A DNA stretch of 64,000 nucleotides from Sedimentitalea sp042687825. GTDB lineage: Bacteria; Pseudomonadota; Alphaproteobacteria; Rhodobacterales; Rhodobacteraceae. The DNA lies in assembly GCF_042687825.1 (NCBI RefSeq), contig NZ_JBHUQE010000003.1, forward strand, positions 62,001 through 126,000, in the 5' to 3' direction. The notes under the pieces were generated by a model. It saw only the letters and a program-made list of their open reading frames with translations, made no database searches and was not told the origin of the DNA. Positions 58,268 through 64,000 of this stretch are shown here, piece after piece. Every line of letters starts with the position of its first letter. Positions within the stretch are counted from its first letter, which is position 1. The translations under genes were made by a program, and so were the position numbers.

Positions 58268-58586
58268 TTATCCCCATTGCGAACCAGTGACACCGCCCTG
58301 ATGGGCACGGATTTTTCAGTGTTATCAAAGGGGTTTGCAGGAACCGACCGAACCTCATAGACGCGTCGCCAGTCCAAAGTTGGGCTCTGAATGGCCCTCA
58401 GTCTCAGTTTGGGCGGACCTCGCTCGCTCCGGTTCAGTCTACTTTTACCGTTACTTTTCAGTAGCTTGCTTTTGAACTCCGCCAAAACCCAATTGCGCGT
58501 TCCGAACGGCTTCGATGGCAGCTGACCCAGCCCCCTGAAATCAGGCCACTGGGATGTTAGTAATCCGTCCAAGCAAAGGATGGACT
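58268..58586. other. Region between tRNA-Ser and the IS remnant
   Basis: No supported gene. Minus-strand frames here extend antisense through the tRNA and are not convincing. The left end of the IS3-type element is probably near 58523 (TGACCCAGCCCCCTGAAA, an IS3-family-like TGA...CCCC terminus). An att site for island integration at the tRNA 3' end is possible but no second copy is in the window. Confidence 0.4.
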
Positions 58587-58850
58587 ATGAAACGCAGATT
58601 TGGCGACGAACAGTTCATAGGAATGACCAAGGAATTCGAGGCAGGGGTTAAAGCTCAGGAGTTGTGCCGCAAATACGGGATCAGCGATGCCACGTTCTAC
58701 AAATACAAAGCCAAGTTTGGCGGGATGAACGTGTCGGATGCGCAGAAGCTGCGAGCGCTGGAAGATGAGAACAATCGTCTGAAACGGATGCTGGCGGATG
58801 CCATGTTGGACAACGCCGCGCTCAAGGATCTCGCGACAAAAAACGACTGA
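58587..58850 (+). CDS. IS3-family transposase OrfA (IS407-like group)
   Basis: 87 residues from ATG 58587. The helix-turn-helix EAGVKAQELCRKYGISDATFYKYKAKFGGM and the leucine-zipper tail LRALEDENNRLKRMLADAMLD are those of IS3-family OrfA. A CAAAAAACG run near the 3' end (58836-58844) is at the usual place for programmed frameshifting into orfB. OrfA looks intact, but orfB is broken, so the element cannot move by itself. Confidence 0.88.
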   Translation: MKRRFGDEQFIGMTKEFEAGVKAQELCRKYGISDATFYKYKAKFGGMNVSDAQKLRALEDENNRLKRMLADAMLDNAALKDLATKND

Positions 58851-59150
58851 CGCCTGACGTTAAGCGACGGGCCGTGTCGGATGTGATGGATCGGCATGGC
58901 CTGTCTGAGCGTCGGGCATGTGAACTGGCCGACCTGCATAGGTCTGTCTTTCAATATCGCAAGCAGGCCCAGGATGACATGGCGCTCCGAAAACGGTTGC
59001 GTGAACCGGCGAATGAACGCCGTCGGTTCGGCTATCTCCGCCTAAAGGCTGCATCCATCACACAGATCGTGGGTCGCAATATGGTTCGCACGATTATCAG
59101 AAGATCCTGCGCCAACATGGGTTCAAGGTGTCGATGTCTGGGAAGGGCAG
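58838..59150 (+). pseudogene. IS3-family transposase OrfB remnant (internal deletion, frameshift, 3' truncation)
   Basis: The frame after orfA reads the OrfB N-terminus (VMDRHGLSERRACELADLHRS ... RRRFGYLRL). A large internal part is missing; from 59059 a different frame gives HTDRGSQYGSHDYQKIL and then HGFKVSMSGKG, the region around the second catalytic Asp of the DDE domain. The sequence then breaks at about 59150, where another IS fragment begins on the opposite strand. About 100 of some 280 residues remain. Confidence 0.8.
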
Positions 59151-59214
59151 CCTTGAGCGCCTCAAGCGCAACCCTCGCCTTATACTCTGCCGATTGGTTC
59201 TCCCGTTTCGACAT
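59151..59214 (-). pseudogene. Second IS3-type transposase OrfA fragment (N-terminus only)
   Basis: Minus-strand ATG at 59214 starts MSKRENQSAEYKARVALEALK, the opening of another, different IS3-family OrfA (HSPEFKARVALEALKGE-type). It ends at about 59151, exactly where the first element's orfB is cut. The two remnants lie face to face and record two insertions or a recombination. Confidence 0.65.
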
Positions 59215-59318
59215 CTCTGATCGCCTTCTCGTCTAAGATCAGCAGACTGCAAATCGTAGCTTATGTCGAAGTCCGATTTTCGGGGGGGGGCCGCTCAAAG
59301 GTTCTCTGAAACAGGCAG

Positions 59319-61262
59319 TCATTGCTGGCCCGTTGGCAACGCAGGCTTTCCGTCCAACTCTGCCTGTACTGCCAAGAGTTCAGGGTGTTCCGGATTGGCC
59401 GACAGTGCCTCTGCTACAACCGTGGCGGCCGCATCGCGACCCCGGGTCGCCGCTGTGATCCTGACTAGCATCATCCATGCGTCCAGCCGCTGCGGATCCA
59501 GCCGCACCACTTCGCGGAAAGCGGAAGTGGCCATGCCCATGTCGCGCATGGTTAGCGCTACGCCGCCAAGCTGGAGATGGGTTTCAGGAAAATCGAGACG
59601 GCTCGTCATAGCATCCTGCCATTCCACCATGGCGCCTTGAAGTTCCGCAGCGGTTTCTCTCTGCAGATAGTTCGCTGCTCCACCCAACATTGTGCGGGCG
59701 GCTGCCATGCGCACATTGCGGGCAGGATCTGCAAAGGCGGCGGCCAGGTGCTTGCTCCTTTCCTGGAGCGGTGCAAGCCGCTGCAGAGAGGCCGCGGCTG
59801 CGCGGACAAGAGGATCAGGGTCCTGCAGCTGATCCGTCAGCCCGGTGGCCGCCTGCGGGCTGTTTGACTGCTCCAGAAGCCAGAGCGCAGTTGCCCGCAC
59901 GATGCCGGGCTGGCTGGTATCTTGCGCGAGTGCGGTCAAATCGCCGGCCGTCGCAACCGCATCGGCACGCCCCCGCGCCAGCACTTCCCCGTAGTGCTGA
60001 CCGCGGTTTTTACTGTCCGGATACCAAGTGGAAATCTGTGCTGCGGCCCAGGCTGCGTCCCGGTCGCCGTGGCAGGCGGTGCAGGCATCCGGCGCACCGG
60101 TCACCTGTGAAAGGTCCGGCCGGGGAATCCGGAAGGAGTGATCGGCGCGCCAGTCGTTACCCATATATACGCGTTCCGGCATGTGGCAGGACTGGCACTT
60201 TGCTGCTGTTGTGCCCTCTGGGTGGAAGTGATGCGCCGGGCTGTCGTAGTCAGCTGCTGAAAGTGTAGGGAAGTCCGGATTGCCCGCCGGGCTGTGGCAT
60301 TGGGAACAAAGACCATTGCCTTCTGCCTTCAGTTCCAGGCTGTGTGCGTTGTGGCAGTTCAGGCAGGTCACGCCCCGCGCATACATCTTCGATTGCAGAA
60401 AGGAGCCGTAGACATAGACCTCGTCCTGGATCTGACCATCAGCGTAATAGAGTCCTGGACGCAGGAGCGCGAGCACGTAGGCATCATCATAGCGCGTGCC
60501 CGGCGCCGGGTTGCCGTCCAGGTTGGTTTCGCGTCTGGAATGGCACGTCGCGCATTGTTCGACCGTCTGCACAGAATCAGAGAAATCCACAGGAAATCCA
60601 TGGTTTGCGGGCGGCGGCGTTCTTGTCGTTTTCCATCCTTCGGCCCAAGCCACATGGTCCGCACCCGGTCCGTGGCAGGCTTCGCAGCCGACCCCCATTT
60701 CGACCTGGGTAGACGCATAGCTGAAACGGCGCGCATCGTAGCCTTTGCTGAAGCCAGTCGCGTGGCACTCGGCGCAGCGCGCGTTCCAGGTCTTGTAAGG
60801 ACCCGTCCAGTGCAGACCGTCCGAGGGCGGCAGGTCCTGGTCCGGGTAAAGGTGGAACCACTTTTCCTGTTCGGTGTCCCAGGCCACGTCGAAGCTCTGC
60901 AGCCGCCCCGGTCCGGTCTCGAGAAGGTATTGCTGCAGCGGTTCGATCCCTGCGACCGAATGAACTTGGTATTCAGCCTGTGATCCATCTTTTTCGGTAA
61001 GCTCGATGTAGTAGCCGCCCTCCGCTCCGGTCTGAAACCGGGCGGTCACACCGTCATGGTGAAAGTCCGTCCCGCTGAAATCACCCGCGACCGTCTCCCG
61101 CGATGGCAGTGTCCAGGCCTGGGCGTGATGCGATCCCGCCCAGCCGGCGGCACTGTCCTTGTGACAGCCGGAGCAGCTGTCTGACCCCAAGTAACCGTCA
61201 AGGCTCTGGGCCATCGCGGGGAGGCCCAGCAGCAGAAGAAGGATCAGAACTGCAATCTGCAT
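59319..61262 (-). CDS. Exported octaheme c-type cytochrome with HEAT/TPR-like C-terminal repeats
   Basis: 647 residues from ATG 61262. A signal peptide (about 1-19) is followed by eight CXXCH heme sites: CSGCH (30-34), CAECH, CEACH, CATCH, CLNCH, CSQCH, CQSCH and CTACH, all within the first 390 residues or so. The rest (about 415-630) is helical, with HEAT-like units (LTDQLQDPDPLVRAAAASLQRL) and a TPR-like end (LRMDMG-type ATSAFREVVRLDPQRLDAW). It is probably periplasmic electron carrier or redox enzyme. It is encoded after the HAD phosphatase and sulfatase on the same strand. Confidence 0.85.
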   Translation of the reverse strand: MQIAVLILLLLLGLPAMAQSLDGYLGSDSCSGCHKDSAAGWAGSHHAQAWTLPSRETVAGDFSGTDFHHDGVTARFQTGAEGGYYIELTEKDGSQAEYQVHSVAGIEPLQQYLLETGPGRLQSFDVAWDTEQEKWFHLYPDQDLPPSDGLHWTGPYKTWNARCAECHATGFSKGYDARRFSYASTQVEMGVGCEACHGPGADHVAWAEGWKTTRTPPPANHGFPVDFSDSVQTVEQCATCHSRRETNLDGNPAPGTRYDDAYVLALLRPGLYYADGQIQDEVYVYGSFLQSKMYARGVTCLNCHNAHSLELKAEGNGLCSQCHSPAGNPDFPTLSAADYDSPAHHFHPEGTTAAKCQSCHMPERVYMGNDWRADHSFRIPRPDLSQVTGAPDACTACHGDRDAAWAAAQISTWYPDSKNRGQHYGEVLARGRADAVATAGDLTALAQDTSQPGIVRATALWLLEQSNSPQAATGLTDQLQDPDPLVRAAAASLQRLAPLQERSKHLAAAFADPARNVRMAAARTMLGGAANYLQRETAAELQGAMVEWQDAMTSRLDFPETHLQLGGVALTMRDMGMATSAFREVVRLDPQRLDAWMMLVRITAATRGRDAAATVVAEALSANPEHPELLAVQAELDGKPALPTGQQ

Positions 61263-61319
61263 TTTCGGTGAGCCTTCAGGTTTCCCGGGTCGTGCACGCA
61301 CTTGGATTGCGCAGCGGCA

Positions 61320-62297
61320 TCATTCACCGCCGGGCCAGACCCGCTCCCAATCAGCGGCCATGTCGATTACCACCCAGCCGCGGCTGGCTGCTTCATCAAG
61401 CCCGCGTACAAGCTGCCCGATGTGGCTATCACGGTCGTAGGCGTATTCGCGTTCACCATCGGTGTGGTGCAGGAGGATGCCCAGCCGTGCGCCGGTCCCC
61501 GCAGTGGTCCATTCAAGCATCTGGAAATCTCCGTCGGAATTTCCCACCGCGATCAGTGGCCGGCGCCCGATGCGGGCCTCAATAGCAACCGGCTTGCCAG
61601 CCTTGTCGTCGATGAAGAAAATACCCGGGTCCTTCATCACCCGCGGCGGCCCGTCCTCGGCGGAATAGCTGCCGTTGCCAATGGAGCCAATAACCTGTTC
61701 GGGCGGAATATTATAGGCGCGCTCCGAGAACGCACGGATGAAATGCAGGCCGCCGCCCGAGGCGATGTACGTGCGGAAGCCTTCATCGCGCAAGTAGCTC
61801 AAGAGCTCCAGCATGGGCTGATAGAGCATTTCGTCATAGGCCCGGCCAGTTCGGGAATGACTAGCCGTATCCAGCCAGCTGCGCACAGCGGTCTGGAACT
61901 CGTCTACCGTCAGCCCGGAGTGGGTGGCCGAGACGATTTCCAGCAACCCCTCGGTTCCCGAGGCGGCCACAGTTTCCATGTCCCCTTCGGCTGCGGCGTT
62001 CAGCACGTCAGACGTGAGCACCGCAGGGTCGGCAGCAGCCAACTCCTTTAGACGGTCGATGGCAAACAGGAGCTGGAAATAGACCGGCTGCTCAGCCCAG
62101 AGTGTGCCGTCATTGTCGAAAGCCGCGATGCGCGCGGTCGGGGTGACATAGTCAGGTGACTCAGGGTCCGTCACGCGTTCGACAAATTCGATGATCCTGG
62201 CCTTGGTGGCCGTGTCCGTCCATGACGGCAAAGGATCCGCCAGCAGAGCTGACGCAAACAGAATTGAAAATGGAAGTGAAACCAGTAGAGTACGCAT
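61320..62297 (-). CDS. Exported HAD-superfamily phosphatase
   Basis: 325 residues from ATG 62297. A signal peptide (about 1-20, ending LLADPLP) precedes HAD motif I in IAAFDNDGTLWAEQP (Asp61, Asp63), motif II-like YIASGGGLHFIRAF and motif III/IV region LIAVGNSDGDFQMLEW. It resembles phosphoserine-phosphatase-like exported HAD proteins. Substrate unknown. It lies between the sulfatase (98 bases upstream) and the octaheme gene (57 bases downstream), likely one operon. Confidence 0.87.
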   Translation of the reverse strand: MRTLLVSLPFSILFASALLADPLPSWTDTATKARIIEFVERVTDPESPDYVTPTARIAAFDNDGTLWAEQPVYFQLLFAIDRLKELAAADPAVLTSDVLNAAAEGDMETVAASGTEGLLEIVSATHSGLTVDEFQTAVRSWLDTASHSRTGRAYDEMLYQPMLELLSYLRDEGFRTYIASGGGLHFIRAFSERAYNIPPEQVIGSIGNGSYSAEDGPPRVMKDPGIFFIDDKAGKPVAIEARIGRRPLIAVGNSDGDFQMLEWTTAGTGARLGILLHHTDGEREYAYDRDSHIGQLVRGLDEAASRGWVVIDMAADWERVWPGGE

Positions 62298-62395
62298 CGG
62301 GAAGACCTCCGCAAGCGCAGGGAAGGGGACGCCGGGGCGACCGGCGGAATACGCGCCCCGGCGGAGAAGTTCCACCGGGGCGAACAGGGATTGGC

Positions 62396-64000
62396 CTACT
62401 GCGCGCCGCCCGGCTGCGTCAGCTTCTCCATCACCTTGTCGAGGCTGAAGGAAGCCGCCTCCTGCCGTGGCGGGTATTCCTTGAAGGTCTCTAGGAACTG
62501 CGCGACATAGGTTTGGGCCGGCACCAGCATGAAGGCTCGGTCGAGCAGCCAGTCGTAATAGGTGTTCGACGTCCGGTAGCCGCGTTCATACGGGTCTCGG
62601 CGCAGGTTGAAGATCAGCGGCACGCGCAGTGGTGTCAGCGGCTCCATCCAGGCCCGGAAGGTCCCCCAGGCTTTTTGCTCCAGGAAGGTGATCTTCCAGT
62701 TGTTGAGCCGGATCGCTGCGAGGTCGCCGTCATCGGTAAAGTAGAAGATCTCCTTGCGCGGGCTCTCGTCCGTCTCGCCCTTCAGCATAGGCAAGAGGTT
62801 GTAGCCGTCGAGATGGACGCGGTATTCGCGGCCTGCCATCTCTGGAACTGTGACGCCTTCCAGCAAATCTTCCTTAACGGTCACGTTGCCTGCGGCGGCC
62901 AGGAATGTCGGCAGCCAGTCCATGTGATGCACGATCTCATTCGAGATCGTTCCCGGCGCGATATTGCCGGGCCAGCGGACCATGGCGGGCACCCGCCAGG
63001 CGCCTTCCCACTGGGTGTTCTTCTCGCCCCAGAACGGGGTCATCCCGGCATCCGGCCAGGTGTTCATGTGGACGCCATTGTCAGTGGAATAGAACACGAT
63101 GGTATTATCGGCGATGCCAAGTTCGTCAAGTTTGTCGAGGAACTTGCCGATATCCATGTCGTGTTCGATCATGCCCGCCGTGTATTCGTCAGCCCGTTCT
63201 CCATTGTACTTTTCATCGGCAAGCGCGCGGTTCTCGTCGCTGACATGGGTGCGGAAATGCATCCGCGTTCCGCTCCACCACAGGAACCACGGAGTCCCGG
63301 AGGCGGTCTGCTCCTCCATCCAGGCGATCGCTGCATCCGATGTCTCGTCGTCAACGACCTCCATCCGCTTCTGCGTCAGCGCGCCGGTATCCTCGATATT
63401 CTGGGTGATTTCAGTCTCGCCGTAGGTCGCGGTCACGTTCAGAACACCGCGCGGACCGAAGCGTTCGAGAAACGTTGTGCCGTCCGCCAGGACCATGTCC
63501 CGCGGGTAATCTTCATTCTCCGGCTCTTCCTCAGCATTCAGATGGTAGAGATTGCCGAAGAACACGTCGAAACCGTGGTTCGTCGGGAGGTGTTCATCCC
63601 GGTCACCCAGGTGGTTCTTGCCGAATTGCCCGGTGGCATAGCCTTCGGCCTTGAGGAGGCCTGCAATGGTCGGGTCTTCGACCTGCATGCCTTCCTCGGC
63701 GCCGGGCAGCCCGACCTTGGACAGACCGGTGCGGAAGACCGACTGGCCCATGATAAAGGACGACCGGCCAGCCGTGCAGGATTGTTCGCCGTAATAGTCG
63801 GTAAAGATCATTCCCTCTTTGGCAACCCGGTCGATATTCGGGGTTTGATAGCCCATCAGCCCCATTGTGTATGCGGAGATATTGGACTGGCCGATGTCGT
63901 CGCCCCAAATAACGAGAATGTTCGGTTTTTCGCTCGCGCTGCCTTCCTGGGCAAGCGCTGGCGCCCCTCCAATGCTCACCATCAGGATGCCGGCCCCGAC
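62396..64000 (-). CDS. Sulfatase of the arylsulfatase family, 5' end cut by the window
   Basis: At least 534 residues; the frame stays open to the edge, and the visible start of the sequence (VGAGILMVSIGGAPALAQ) is the end of a signal peptide, so the true start lies beyond 64000. The metal site NILVIWGDDIG and the formylglycine-forming motif C-T-A-G-R (SCTAGRSSF, codon at 63776-63778) are intact, followed by GKNHLGD and STDNGVH. It should be a periplasmic sulfate-ester hydrolase needing a formylglycine-generating enzyme, which is not in the window. Confidence 0.92.
   Translation of the reverse strand, partial: VGAGILMVSIGGAPALAQEGSASEKPNILVIWGDDIGQSNISAYTMGLMGYQTPNIDRVAKEGMIFTDYYGEQSCTAGRSSFIMGQSVFRTGLSKVGLPGAEEGMQVEDPTIAGLLKAEGYATGQFGKNHLGDRDEHLPTNHGFDVFFGNLYHLNAEEEPENEDYPRDMVLADGTTFLERFGPRGVLNVTATYGETEITQNIEDTGALTQKRMEVVDDETSDAAIAWMEEQTASGTPWFLWWSGTRMHFRTHVSDENRALADEKYNGERADEYTAGMIEHDMDIGKFLDKLDELGIADNTIVFYSTDNGVHMNTWPDAGMTPFWGEKNTQWEGAWRVPAMVRWPGNIAPGTISNEIVHHMDWLPTFLAAAGNVTVKEDLLEGVTVPEMAGREYRVHLDGYNLLPMLKGETDESPRKEIFYFTDDGDLAAIRLNNWKITFLEQKAWGTFRAWMEPLTPLRVPLIFNLRRDPYERGYRTSNTYYDWLLDRAFMLVPAQTYVAQFLETFKEYPPRQEAASFSLDKVMEKLTQPGGAQ

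Noticed and set aside
58129..58572. 147-codon minus-strand frame through tRNA-Ser
   Set aside because: It runs antisense through the tRNA gene and has no recognisable domain, although a fragment of an integrase would have been expected at such a site.

Overview
The window looks like a chromosomal segment of an alphaproteobacterium of the Rhodobacteraceae (Roseobacter/Rhodobacter-type). The evidence is the high GC content, the gene orders (cvpA-radA, DUF2849-cysI-cysH-DUF934-fpr next to an Lrp regulator, a mla pair behind alr, tmk-holB-tatD), the SqrR/BigR-type and FnrL-type sites, and protein families typical of that group. Species cannot be named from the sequence alone. Most genes are ordinary housekeeping genes packed into operons with 1-11 bp overlaps.

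Layout. 0.3-9.3 kb, minus strand: CvpA, RadA, a PqiA-like membrane protein, a two-gene lipid ABC transporter (MlaF/MlaE), alanine racemase, a small unknown, DnaB helicase, PyrE and PyrC. 9.5-15 kb: an SRPBCC protein, then a four-gene minus-strand cassette of three related family-2-type glycosyltransferases and a sulfotransferase; one glycosyltransferase is fused to a sulfotransferase-like N-terminal region with a degraded PAPS loop. 15.2-21.5 kb, plus strand: a membrane-anchored PPC-like protein, a two-gene YeeE/YedE (PmpAB) sulfur transporter with an FNR-type box and two ATTC-N8-GAAT operators, XdhC, a MoeA-like molybdopterin protein, a DMT permease and an LpxL-type acyltransferase. 21.5-29.8 kb: DUF1223 protein, aconitase, an AT-richer serine hydrolase, IF3 with a probable AUA start, an Ala-rich anchored protein and ferredoxin-NADP reductase.

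29.8-33.9 kb is the assimilatory sulfur operon (APS reductase, sulfite reductase, DUF934, DUF2849 and a 50-residue ORF) read away from an Lrp/AsnC regulator across a shared palindrome. 34-40.4 kb is a C4-dicarboxylate-type TRAP system with its two-component pair; the response regulator has a degenerate ATPase domain. 40.5-50.4 kb: TpiA, a 2OG-Fe(II) oxygenase, an A-type Fe-S carrier, a SufT-like protein, NfeD/SPFH, a RimB-RimK fusion, Tgt and Lon. 51-58 kb: tRNA-Val(UAC), an AEC permease, and a tight operon of SPOR lipoprotein, D,D-carboxypeptidase, Tmk, HolB, TatD and a PhnP-like hydrolase.

The last 6 kb follow tRNA-Ser(UGA) and look accessory. There is a mosaic of two IS3-type remnants, then a minus-strand trio: a sulfatase (cut by the window edge), an exported HAD phosphatase and an octaheme cytochrome with HEAT/TPR-like repeats. 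This trio and the glycosyltransferase/sulfotransferase cassette are the best candidates for poorly described systems. They could be linked through sulfated glycans, but that link is speculation. No CRISPR array, rRNA or intact prophage was seen.
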